A stretch of 64,000 bases of DNA from Rhizobium sp. 16-449-1b (GTDB taxonomy: Bacteria > Pseudomonadota > Alphaproteobacteria > Rhizobiales > Rhizobiaceae), in contig NZ_JAGHMH010000028.1 of the NCBI RefSeq assembly GCF_017741935.1, positions 372,001 through 436,000 of the forward strand, given 5' to 3'. The position numbers were made by a program, and so were the translations under genes. The notes under the pieces are model-generated. The model was not told where the DNA came from and ran no database searches. It saw only the letters and a list, made by a program, of their open reading frames with translations. Shown one piece after another: positions 16,952 to 25,278 of this stretch (positions are counted from its first letter, which is position 1; each line of letters begins with the position of its first letter).

Positions 16952-17172
16952 CTGAAGTTTCGGCCGCATCGGGGAAAACGAATGCGACCAAAGCGCTCTT
17001 AGCCTATTGCCCGCGTCGTTAACAGGCCAGAATCTGTCGGTTTGGTACGCATCGCAAGAATATCTCGGCCGGCGCAGTGCTTGACGGCGCAAAGATGTAT
17101 AGACAAAATTTCCGATGATAACTGGGTCGCCATCGGATTGCCGCCCCGACTTTGAGAATACGGGGTGCCGGC

Positions 17173-19182
17173 ATGCGAAAGCGATTGAACCACGATGCGA
17201 TGGCTGCTGTGGGTTTCATCGAGCCATGGAGCGTGAAGGCCGGCTCCGCCACGGGCGCCTTTCTCTCCTGCGTCGATCCGAACGCAAGCGTCAGGATCGT
17301 CACGCTTGATCGCGACGAGGCGGAGGCAGTCGATTGGGAGATCGCACGGCTTTCGGATGCGCTTTCGATCCGCGAGTACGAACTCGGTTCCTGGGCCGAG
17401 ATTCCGGCTACAGCTCTTCGGTCTGACGTCTATGAACTGTCCCTTGAAATCCTCTTCACCAGGAACGAGACAACGAAGCCGGTTGTCGCGATCGGTCCTC
17501 TGCTCTTGAACCTGGAGCCGGATGGCCGTCTGGTTGCCGTGATTGATGGTCAAAGCCATACCGTCGCGGAAATCCGTAACGAGCGATGGTATCAGTTCGA
17601 CGTCACGGTCTCGCCGAGCGCGGTAGGTTACAGGGTCAGGCGTGCTCACCAGCAGGTCGTCGCGGAAAGCACGATCCCGCGCGTCGCGGCGAATATCGCC
17701 AGGCCGATCTGCATCGGCGGCGTCTTGGATCGCTCGCGACAGACTTTGAACGCCAGGCTTGGCCGCATCCGGCTAACCAGCGCCGACCACGAGACGGAGT
17801 GGCGCTTTCCCACGCGCGGCCCGTTAAGCGATATTCCGCCAGTCCAGCAAGGCGACCCGGCGATCATCCTCCACAATACGCCGACATTTGCGGTCGCCTC
17901 GCCGCGCTTTTCCGGCGAGATCCATGATCCCCGTCTGGCCCCTGATCAATTCGATGCCATCCACCTGCACGACGATGACTTCGGCGGTTTCGACTGGGCG
18001 GCGGATATGACTGTTCACATCCCCGAGGATGCCCGATCCGGCGTCTATGCGCTTGAGATAAAGACCGATCGCGGCGTGGAGCGGCTGCCTTTCTTCGTTC
18101 GCCCGAGGGAGCCTCAATCGAACGTGGCGGTGCTTCTGCCGACCGCGACCTATCTCGCCTACGCCGACGAACAACTGCCACCGCATCGCTACCCCTGGCA
18201 TGGCAGCGACCGGGCACACCTGTTCGCGATCGACAACAATTTTCTCAGCCTCTACGACACGCACAGCGATCTCAGCGGCGTCGGCCTGACCTCGAGCCGG
18301 CGCCCGCGCGCGACATTGAGGGACGACTATCACTACTCGCTGTCGAACTCGCCGCATCTGCTTTCGGTCGATCTGCAACTGCTGAAATTCTACGCGCGAC
18401 ATGGCATCGCGGTCGACGTGATGACCGATCGCGATCTTCACGATGAAGGCTTGGAGAGCCTGTTGCCCTATCGGCTGGTGCTGACAGGCAGTCATCCGGA
18501 ATACTGGTCGTCGGCGATGATGAACGGGCTGGATCGCTATCTAGGCTCCGGCGGCAGCCTCGGCTATCTCGGCGGCAATGGTTTTTACTGGGTGGTCGCC
18601 TTTGACGGCGACAAGATGGAACTGCGGCGCGGCAAGAACGATATCTGGAGTGGCCGGCCGGGCGAGATGCACCTCTCGATGACGGGCGAGCCGGGTGGCA
18701 ACTGGGAAGATCGCGGCAACCGGCATCCTCAGGCGCTTGTCGGTGTCACCTATGTGATCATGAGCTTCGGTCCATCACGTCCCTACCGCCGGCTGGATGG
18801 GAGCTACGGCGCCGAATATGCTTGGCTGTTCGATGGCGTCGGCGAGGTCTTCGGCGATAGTGGCACGGTGCTCGGCGGCGCGGCAGGATACGAGGTGGAT
18901 GCCGTACTGCGCTCGGAGGAGACCCCTGCTAACCTCGTTCGGCTGGCGGTCGCGGATGGTTTCGACGACAGCTTTCAGGTGCGCCCCGATCTCTGGCTTG
19001 CCGATGGTGAAGCGGAGCGGGCCGCGATGCGGCGATCGGATATGACGATCTACCGGCACGAGGCCGGCGGATTGGTGTTTTCCGCCAGCTCTGTCGCGTG
19101 GATCGGCGCGCTGCCGGCGCCGGGAGAAGACAATGACGTCGGCCGCATCATGCTCAATCTCGTCGGCCGGTTCAGAGCTTAA
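17173..19182 (+). CDS. N,N-dimethylformamidase large-subunit-like protein
   Basis: A 669-residue protein resembling the large (beta) subunit of N,N-dimethylformamidase, an iron-dependent amidohydrolase. The N-terminal half is beta-rich with a concanavalin-like region (residues 80-230). The C-terminal half contains VAVLLPTATYLAYADEQLP, SVDLQLLKFYARHGIAVDVMTD and VLTGSHPEYWSSAMMNGLDR, then LGYLGGNGFYW, the typical glutamine-amidotransferase-like core of this family. The frame opens at a TTG (17152), but the ATG at 17173 after GGGGTGCC is more likely. The small subunit of characterised enzymes is not encoded nearby. It converges with, and overlaps by four bases, an ABC importer gene set. Its natural substrate is unknown. 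Confidence 0.8.
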   Translation: MRKRLNHDAMAAVGFIEPWSVKAGSATGAFLSCVDPNASVRIVTLDRDEAEAVDWEIARLSDALSIREYELGSWAEIPATALRSDVYELSLEILFTRNETTKPVVAIGPLLLNLEPDGRLVAVIDGQSHTVAEIRNERWYQFDVTVSPSAVGYRVRRAHQQVVAESTIPRVAANIARPICIGGVLDRSRQTLNARLGRIRLTSADHETEWRFPTRGPLSDIPPVQQGDPAIILHNTPTFAVASPRFSGEIHDPRLAPDQFDAIHLHDDDFGGFDWAADMTVHIPEDARSGVYALEIKTDRGVERLPFFVRPREPQSNVAVLLPTATYLAYADEQLPPHRYPWHGSDRAHLFAIDNNFLSLYDTHSDLSGVGLTSSRRPRATLRDDYHYSLSNSPHLLSVDLQLLKFYARHGIAVDVMTDRDLHDEGLESLLPYRLVLTGSHPEYWSSAMMNGLDRYLGSGGSLGYLGGNGFYWVVAFDGDKMELRRGKNDIWSGRPGEMHLSMTGEPGGNWEDRGNRHPQALVGVTYVIMSFGPSRPYRRLDGSYGAEYAWLFDGVGEVFGDSGTVLGGAAGYEVDAVLRSEETPANLVRLAVADGFDDSFQVRPDLWLADGEAERAAMRRSDMTIYRHEAGGLVFSASSVAWIGALPAPGEDNDVGRIMLNLVGRFRA

Positions 19183-19961
19183 AGCGCATCATCCTGCTGC
19201 GAACCTGCGCGGATCGCCGCCAGCACTTCCTTCTGGATGGAGATGAAGTCCGAGGTCGAGATCATATCCTGATGTCTCGGGCGCGCCAAGCCGACGTGGA
19301 AGGTCGCGTTGATGCGGCCGGGATTGATGCTCATCGAGATGATGCGGTCGGAGAGGTAGACGGCCTCTTCGACGTCGTGGGTGACGAACAGCACCGTCAG
19401 GCGATGCTCCTCCCAGATCTGCGTCAACAGTTCCTGCATCTGGTGGCGCGTCAGCGCATCCAGCGCCCCGAAGGGTTCGTCCATCAGGAGCATCTTCGGT
19501 CGATAAGACAGCGCGCGCGCGATGGCGACGCGCTGCTTCATGCCGCCGGATAGCTGCGAGGGGAAGGCATCGGCGAAACGGTCGAGCTTGACCAGATTGA
19601 TATGGTGCCGCGCGACTTCCCTGCGTTCGGCAGCCGACAGGCCCGCCGCCTGAAGCGCAAACTCGACATTCTGCTGCGCAGTCAGCCAGGGCAGCAGCGT
19701 GTAGGACTGGAAGACGACGCCGCGATCGAGGCCGGGGCCGACGATCGGCGCGCCATCGGTCAACAGCACCCCGTCGTTGAATTTCTGCAGGCCGGCGACG
19801 ATCGACAGAAGCGTGCTCTTGCCACAGCCGGAAGCGCCGACCAGCGACACGAACTCGTTGTCCGCCAGTTCCAGATCGATGTCGCTGAGGGCGTGAACGC
19901 TTCGCTTGCCCGACCCATACCACTTGTTGAGCGATTGGATCTTCAGTTTCGGTTCAGTCAT
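19179..19961 (-). CDS. ABC importer ATPase, nitrate/sulfonate/taurine type
   Basis: A 260-residue ATPase of the SsuB/TauB/NrtD group. Walker A is GASGCGKSTL (residues 43-52), the signature is QLSGGMKQRVAIARAL, and Walker B is MLLMDEPFGALDALT, followed by the switch His in VLFVTHDVEEA. The ATG at 19961 lies directly after the permease stop codon, so the pair is coupled; upstream codons in frame are inside the permease. With the permease and binding protein it forms a complete importer. Substrates of this family are small anions or amines such as taurine and alkanesulfonates. Confidence 0.92.
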   Translation of the reverse strand: MTEPKLKIQSLNKWYGSGKRSVHALSDIDLELADNEFVSLVGASGCGKSTLLSIVAGLQKFNDGVLLTDGAPIVGPGLDRGVVFQSYTLLPWLTAQQNVEFALQAAGLSAAERREVARHHINLVKLDRFADAFPSQLSGGMKQRVAIARALSYRPKMLLMDEPFGALDALTRHQMQELLTQIWEEHRLTVLFVTHDVEEAVYLSDRIISMSINPGRINATFHVGLARPRHQDMISTSDFISIQKEVLAAIRAGSQQDDAL

Positions 19962-19962
19962 A

Positions 19963-20820
19963 TCAATGTCTCGACGTATAACGGAAGAAAACACGCTCGA
20001 GAGCCTTCATGCTCTGATCGGTGATCAGACCAAGTATGCCAAGAAGCAGGATGTAGCCGATGATCGTCTGCGTCTGGAAATAGCGCTGGGACACCACGAT
20101 GCGGTAGCCAAGCCCCGAGGTGGCCGCGACAAGCTCGGCCAGAACCAACCACGTCCAGGCCCAACCCATGCTGATTCTGAGCGTGTCCCAGATCCCCGGC
20201 AGCGACGACGGCAGAACGATGCGCCAGAGGATCTTCGGTTCCGACAATCCTAGCGTTCGGCCAAGTCCGACGAAGTCGGGCGGCACGCGCTTGACGCTGT
20301 CCATCACCATCAGCACCTGCTGGAAGAACGTGCCGATCCAGATGATGACGAATTTCTGGATGTCGCTCGTTCCGGCCCACAGGATCGTCAGCGGCACGAA
20401 GGCGACGACAGGCATGTAGCGGACGAAATCGATGAACGGTTCGATCGCCGCTTCCCAGGTACGGTAGCAGCCGATCATGATGCCGATCGGGATCGCCATC
20501 AAGGACGCCAGCGCGAAGCCGACGAGCATTCGGTAGATGCTGATGCCGGCATCGTTGAGCAACGTCCCGTCGAGTGTCAGCTCCACCATCTTGGTCCAGA
20601 CAGCGCCCGGGCTCGGAAGGAAGATGGGCTTGACCCATCCGGTCGCGGTCGCTGCCCACCAAAAGGCGAACAGCAGCGCGAAGACGCACACCGCGATCAG
20701 GAGGAACGTTTTTGCGCCGAGCGGATCACCGATGCGGAATGCACTGGGCGGTCGCCCGACACCCGCGCGCGAGGACGCGCGGGTGTCGGTGCTGGCAGAC
20801 GAGGATTGTGATGCCGACAT
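19963..20820 (-). CDS. ABC importer permease, nitrate/sulfonate/taurine type
   Basis: A 285-residue inner-membrane protein with about six hydrophobic segments (the first at residues 35-58). It has a Ser/Arg-rich cytoplasmic N-terminus and the EAA loop near residues 185-205 (LGRTLGLSEPKILWRIVLPS), diagnostic of BPD-type permeases such as SsuC/TauC. It sits between the binding-protein gene (24-base gap) and the ATPase gene (abutting). Confidence 0.92.
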   Translation of the reverse strand: MSASQSSSASTDTRASSRAGVGRPPSAFRIGDPLGAKTFLLIAVCVFALLFAFWWAATATGWVKPIFLPSPGAVWTKMVELTLDGTLLNDAGISIYRMLVGFALASLMAIPIGIMIGCYRTWEAAIEPFIDFVRYMPVVAFVPLTILWAGTSDIQKFVIIWIGTFFQQVLMVMDSVKRVPPDFVGLGRTLGLSEPKILWRIVLPSSLPGIWDTLRISMGWAWTWLVLAELVAATSGLGYRIVVSQRYFQTQTIIGYILLLGILGLITDQSMKALERVFFRYTSRH

Positions 20821-20844
20821 GGATGATCCGTCTTGAGTAGCGCG

Positions 20845-21861
20845 TTACTTGTTGGCCGCGTCGACGAAGGACGAGTCGATCATCTGTTCGGCCGTCACGT
20901 CCTGGGTCAGGATCTTGGCAAGCTTTGCGGCCTTGAGCACATCGACGAAGGTCTTGGTCTTGAACTCGCCGGCCAAGGCCTTGGACGCTTCGGCGGTCGT
21001 GTAATACTGCACGCCGTCGAATGCGGTTGCGAGGTCTTCAGGCGATGCGCCCACGGCCTTGGAGATGATCGCGCGGTCCTCGGCGGTGTTGGCCTTGTAG
21101 TCGGCAAGTGCTGCGTCCCAGGCCTTCAGCATGGCCAGAACCTGGCCCGGCTTGGACTTCAGAACGTCTTCGCGAACAACCAGAACGTCGGAAACGAGGC
21201 CCGGATCCTTGCCGGCTTCGAAGAGAAGCTTGATGGCCTTGTCCTGTGCACGTGCGGTGGAGATATAGGGCTCGTAGGTCACGGCAACGGGCACCCGGCC
21301 GGCGATCAGAGCGGAGCCCGCATCGGCGGCCGGCATCGGAACGCGGGTGATGTCGTCGATGGTCATGCCGTTGGCAGCGAGCGCGTAGTTGAGCAGGATG
21401 TCGCTGGTCGTGCCTTCTTCATAGGCGACACTCTTGCCCTTCAGGTCGGCGACGCTGTTGATGTCGTTGCCTGCGAGGATGGCGTCGGCCGTGAGGCTGA
21501 AGTCGAGGAGCGAGACGATCTTCACCGGCAGGCCGGCGGCGACCATGCCCATCGCGGTGTGGGTCGCGATGTTGGCTGCGTCCAGCTGACCGCTGGCGAG
21601 CGCTGCGTTCAAGTCCTTGTCTTCGGTGAAGTTGACCAGCTCGACTTCTTCGAGACCGGACTTCTTGAACAGGTCCTTGTTGGCCGCGACGTGCCACTGG
21701 CCGTAGCCGAGCCACGGCTCGATGCCGAGCTTGAAGGTGCCAGCTTCCGGCTTGGTGGGAATGTCAGCTGCTGCAGCCGGGACAGCCTGCGTGAGAGCGC
21801 CGATCACGCCGGCGACGATGGCCAGGCGCGACATGTGAGACTTGATCGATGCGTATGTCAT
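20845..21861 (-). CDS. ABC importer substrate-binding protein (taurine/sulfonate-like)
   Basis: A 338-residue periplasmic binding protein with a Sec signal peptide ending near AVPAAAA-D (about residues 26-32). The fold pattern KLGIEPWLGYGQWHVAANKD, then LDAANIATHTAMG and GKSVAYEEGTTSDILLNYAL, is that of the SsuA/ThiY/TauA family. The ATG at 21861 follows AGAGGGG. It is the first gene of the importer, and a match to the palindrome found before the dehydrogenase genes lies 109 bases upstream. That links transport to the downstream-numbered hps-like cluster by regulation. The ligand is unknown; a C3 sulfonate is the context-based guess. Confidence 0.88.
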   Translation of the reverse strand: MTYASIKSHMSRLAIVAGVIGALTQAVPAAAADIPTKPEAGTFKLGIEPWLGYGQWHVAANKDLFKKSGLEEVELVNFTEDKDLNAALASGQLDAANIATHTAMGMVAAGLPVKIVSLLDFSLTADAILAGNDINSVADLKGKSVAYEEGTTSDILLNYALAANGMTIDDITRVPMPAADAGSALIAGRVPVAVTYEPYISTARAQDKAIKLLFEAGKDPGLVSDVLVVREDVLKSKPGQVLAMLKAWDAALADYKANTAEDRAIISKAVGASPEDLATAFDGVQYYTTAEASKALAGEFKTKTFVDVLKAAKLAKILTQDVTAEQMIDSSFVDAANK

Positions 21862-21969
21862 GGTAACCCCTCTTTTCTACGATGATGTGTTCGCTAGGCT
21901 CGAAGCCGAGACGTCATTCGTGTGTTTTGTATGTTCAGCCTATATTTTGGGCGGTCGGCGGAACAGCAT

Positions 21970-21983
21970 TATGTATAGTCATT
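21970..21983. promoter_or_regulatory. weak copy of GntR/HutC-type operator
   Basis: TATGTATAGTCATT matches the palindrome CATGTATATACATG (26766-26779) at 10 of 14 positions. It lies upstream of the binding-protein gene. Confidence 0.35.
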
Positions 21984-22139
21984 TCTTTGCCCGAACTTGT
22001 AAATCTGAATCTGCGCGATACCGCCGATTGACGCCTCGCAAAACCAGAAAACCTCTACCCCTCTATGAATGTGCTTGTCGATTTCAGCAATCGCCGATGT
22101 CGCGTTTTGGCGAATTCGTGATGGTGCAAAACGCTCATC

Positions 22140-23432
22140 TCACGCCTGCTCCGGATCGATCGCGTCGAGGAACCGGGTCACGATATCCGCGCCCTCGGTC
22201 GGCTCGCTGCCAACCATGACAGCCGTTGAAAAGCCGATCAGCGAGGGCGTCGGATTATGCGTGGCCGCGCCGGCGCGAAGGTTCATGACCAGCGTCGGGC
22301 AGAGGAAGAGCCCGAGCCGGATCACCGTCCGCCAATCCTGTGGAAGTAGCGCACGGTTTTTCAGCTCCGTAAGCAACGGCTTCCACAGCGCCGTTGCCTT
22401 GACGTCGAGAAGGGCCTGACGGACCGGGCTCGGCTGCCAGTCGAAATCGGCATGCAGCGTGCCATTTTCGTAGCGCGCCCGGGCTTCGAACTTTTGCTCG
22501 GCCAACGCCGGCTCGTAGAGCCAAAGCGGATGCGCGAAGATGTTGTGGAAGGTGGTTTTGACCTCTGCAAGCAGCGTCGGAATGTGCTCGCCGGCGAAAG
22601 CCGGGTCGAAGAAGGCAAGCGATGCGCCGTCCTCGCTCTTGCGATACCAGACGTTCGCGTTGTGGGCGTCGCCATGGGCGGTGACGCCGCCGGCATCGGC
22701 GAGGCGAAGCGGCGCCAGCCGTTCGTGCGCATCGTTAAACAACTCGCCGACCGTCTTTTCATAGGCAATGCCGTTGATGACAAAGCGCGCCGCCGCGAAT
22801 TCGCTCCAATCGAGCGAAACGCCGGGGAAGGCGAAGTGTTTGCCGATGTAAAAGCTCTCGTAGCGCCCGCCCGGAAATGTCGCGCCAGGTTCGCTGACGA
22901 GGCGGGCGGAAAACAGGCGGTGTACGGGCTCTTCAGCCACCTGTCCCGGCGTCACCGGGTGCAGCGTCTCCAGATAGACCTTCAGCACGGCCTCGCTGAG
23001 CTTGCGCTCGGCATCCACCGCCTCAGCGGCTGCGGCCGCGTCTGGCTCGAGATCGATCGCGCGCAGCACGTCGGAGAACCGGGGGTCGAAGCGGCGTTTG
23101 TAGACGAGGATCTGTTCGCCGGGCAGGGTCGACATCATCACCGGCTGATCGACGGGAAGTCCCGCGCGCGTCAGAATATCCGCGCGATAATATTCGCCGC
23201 CCATCTTCTCCTCGCCTTCCTCCTGGTGGAATTTGAAGAAGTATTTCTCCTCGCCGCTTTCGAAGAAGCCGTTCAGCGAGTTCAGGCTGTACTGGTCGAA
23301 ATTGATCGCAAGGTTCCGCGCATCGAGCTCGAACAGATCGAAGAGCAGCTCGGCGAGAAGTGTCTCGGCCACGCCATCGCGCTTCTTGGCGTGATCGCGG
23401 ATAATGGCGGTTCGGCTGTTGGTCTGGCTCAT
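22140..23432 (-). CDS. aminoglycoside-phosphotransferase-like kinase, unknown substrate
   Basis: A 430-residue protein with the APH/choline-kinase fold signatures: a Brenner-type catalytic loop AHGDAHNANVWY (about residue 250) and the metal-binding FFDPAFAG about 20 residues later. The N-lobe has a plausible ATP-binding Lys in EEKYFFKFHQEEGEE. It is longer than drug-resistance APHs and has no resistance context. It lies between the ABC importer and the HutC-type regulator on the same strand, with a 41-base gap to the regulator gene. It probably phosphorylates a small metabolite of this cluster. The family is clear from the two motifs, but the substrate cannot be inferred. Confidence 0.75.
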   Translation of the reverse strand: MSQTNSRTAIIRDHAKKRDGVAETLLAELLFDLFELDARNLAINFDQYSLNSLNGFFESGEEKYFFKFHQEEGEEKMGGEYYRADILTRAGLPVDQPVMMSTLPGEQILVYKRRFDPRFSDVLRAIDLEPDAAAAAEAVDAERKLSEAVLKVYLETLHPVTPGQVAEEPVHRLFSARLVSEPGATFPGGRYESFYIGKHFAFPGVSLDWSEFAAARFVINGIAYEKTVGELFNDAHERLAPLRLADAGGVTAHGDAHNANVWYRKSEDGASLAFFDPAFAGEHIPTLLAEVKTTFHNIFAHPLWLYEPALAEQKFEARARYENGTLHADFDWQPSPVRQALLDVKATALWKPLLTELKNRALLPQDWRTVIRLGLFLCPTLVMNLRAGAATHNPTPSLIGFSTAVMVGSEPTEGADIVTRFLDAIDPEQA

Positions 23433-23473
23433 GGAATGCGTTTCTCGAATATACTGGGCGTTGACGCGTGTTG

Positions 23474-24211
23474 TCAGGCAGGCTTGTGGGTTGGGCGATA
23501 CCGGCTGCCGAGGGAGTAGCGGCTGCCGACATGGGTGAAGGTGTTGACGGTCGCGACCGTGGCGCCGGTCCAGGTCTTGCGGTGCAGAACGAGGCAGCTG
23601 TCGCGCTCGGGCATCTGCAGCAGCCGCGCCTGCTCCGGGCCGGCCGGCACCGCGCTGATCAAGTGTTCGACCTCGGTCAGCGGCGTGCAGCGCTGCAGAT
23701 ATTCGAGTGTCGCGATCGAGGTGAAGTCCTGATCGAGATAATGCGGAACGAGAGCGGGGTTCACGTACCGCTCTTCCAGCTGCACCGGGACGTCATTTTC
23801 GAAATGCACGACGAGCGAGTGGTCGACGGGTTTGACCCGATCGAACTCGAATGCGTCGATAATCGCGGCCGTGGGATGTTCGACGCGTTCAAGCAGGATG
23901 ACGCCGGCGCGATGCTTGCCGCCGCGATCGCGGATCTCGTTGATGATGTTGCTGACTTCGATCAGAGTCGACTGCGCCTTGGGCGGCGCGACGAAGGTGC
24001 CGACGCCTTGGACCCTGCGAAGATGGCCTTCCGAGGTGAGTTCGCGCAGCGCACGATGGACGGTCATTCGGGAGACGCCCAACGAATTCACGAGGTCATT
24101 TTCGGAGGGTAGCCGGGCATTCTGCGCCCACTTGCCGCTGCCGATGTTCGCGAGCACGAAGTCCTTGACCTTCTCGTAGAGCGGCGATGCCGAATCCGAA
24201 AGTGCACTCAA
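23474..24211 (-). CDS. GntR-family regulator, HutC/UTRA type
   Basis: A regulator of about 245 residues. The winged HTH is at residues 10-75 (LPSENDLVNSLGVSRMTVHR and VQGVGTFVA), followed by a UTRA effector domain (95-240, including HFENDVPVQLEERYVNP). This is the HutC layout. No ATG fits; a TTG at 24211 lies nine bases after GGAGAG, and another TTG at 24217 is too close to it. Palindromes of the HutC kind (CATGTATATACATG) lie before the dehydrogenase genes and are its likely targets. Histidine utilisation genes are absent, so it is probably a regulator of this cluster rather than HutC itself. Confidence 0.88.
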   Translation of the reverse strand: MSALSDSASPLYEKVKDFVLANIGSGKWAQNARLPSENDLVNSLGVSRMTVHRALRELTSEGHLRRVQGVGTFVAPPKAQSTLIEVSNIINEIRDRGGKHRAGVILLERVEHPTAAIIDAFEFDRVKPVDHSLVVHFENDVPVQLEERYVNPALVPHYLDQDFTSIATLEYLQRCTPLTEVEHLISAVPAGPEQARLLQMPERDSCLVLHRKTWTGATVATVNTFTHVGSRYSLGSRYRPTHKPA

Positions 24212-24260
24212 TGACAAACTCTCCAGTTCGTTCTCGTGAACGGTTATCGCGTGGCGAACC

Positions 24261-25274
24261 TCAATCCGCGATCTCGACGATGGTCTTCAATTTCTGGCTC
24301 TGGCCCTTGAGCAGCCGCTGATAGGCATCCGGAACATCGTCGAGTGACGCCAGAACCTCGCTGAACTCGATGAGCGCCGGCGCCAACTCAGGCAGCAGGG
24401 CGATCGCTTCCGGCAGCTCGGCTGCGAAAGCATGGCAGCCGACCAGCGAAATTTCCCGTTCGACCAGGATATTCGGATCGAGATCCAGTTTACCATGGCT
24501 GATGCCGACAAGCGCCAGGGCGCCGCCGCCGGCAAGTAGATCAAGTCCGGCGGCAATCGCATGAACATTGCCCGTTGCATCGATGGCATAGCGCAGCCGT
24601 TCACCACTCAGCGCGGCGTCGATCGCTGCCTTGTCCAGAGCGACCGCCGTCCCGCCACAGATACGCGCGACCAGCGCTGCGCGCTCGGCATTGGTATCGG
24701 CAAACAGAAGCCTACCCTTATGAAGCCTCGACAGCAGCAGACCGCTCAAGCCGCCGATCGTGCCGCAACCGATAACGAGAACCGCTTCGCCCTGCGCCGC
24801 GTTGAGGCGCCTGACAGCGTGCAGCGCTACCGCCAGCGGCTCGGCCATCGCCGCGACCTTGGGTGCTAGCGATGGCTCATGCTTGAAAAGCAGCTTTGCC
24901 GGCAGCTGAACCTGCTCGGCAAAACCGCCGTCGCATGCTTCTCCGACGAAGCCCAGCGCCTCGCATATGTTGCTGCGACCGGACAGGCAGGCCGGGCAGG
25001 TGCCGCAGTAGACGCGCGAGTCGGCCGCCACGTAGTCGCCGACCTTGAGATGCTCGACACCTTCGCCGACATCAGTCACTCGGCCGCAAAACTCGTGGCC
25101 TACCGTCGACGGGCGTCTGCTGATCCACTGGCCGGTGCGGTAGTTGTGCAGGTCGGAGCCGCAGATGCCGGCGGCGCGAACCTCCACATTGACGAAGCCA
25201 CTGGGTGGGGCCGAAGGCGGGTCGATCGCTTCGACCCGCAAATCCCCAGCATCGTGGAGGCGCACCGCTTTCAA
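24261..25274 (-). CDS. zinc-dependent alcohol dehydrogenase (MDR family)
   Basis: A 337-residue medium-chain dehydrogenase. Catalytic zinc ligands are in AAGICGSDLHNY and GHEFCGRV. The structural zinc loop CGTCPACLSGRSNIC has four cysteines. The Rossmann motif is VLVIGCGTIGGLSG (about residues 165-178). The start is a TTG at 25274 preceded by AAAGG, four bases after the stop of the histidinol-dehydrogenase-like gene, so it is coupled to it. In sulfopropanediol (DHPS) degraders an MDR enzyme (HpsP-type) works with HpsN and HpsO; that is the suggested role here. Sorbitol- or threonine-type dehydrogenases are alternatives. Confidence 0.88.
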   Translation of the reverse strand: MKAVRLHDAGDLRVEAIDPPSAPPSGFVNVEVRAAGICGSDLHNYRTGQWISRRPSTVGHEFCGRVTDVGEGVEHLKVGDYVAADSRVYCGTCPACLSGRSNICEALGFVGEACDGGFAEQVQLPAKLLFKHEPSLAPKVAAMAEPLAVALHAVRRLNAAQGEAVLVIGCGTIGGLSGLLLSRLHKGRLLFADTNAERAALVARICGGTAVALDKAAIDAALSGERLRYAIDATGNVHAIAAGLDLLAGGGALALVGISHGKLDLDPNILVEREISLVGCHAFAAELPEAIALLPELAPALIEFSEVLASLDDVPDAYQRLLKGQSQKLKTIVEIAD

Positions 25275-25278
25275 GGGC

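Noticed and set aside
16999..17133. Possible 44-residue minus-strand protein ending just before the orphan terminator
   Set aside because: No convincing ribosome site and no recognisable features; only the terminator was kept and the region was noted as a possible small RNA.
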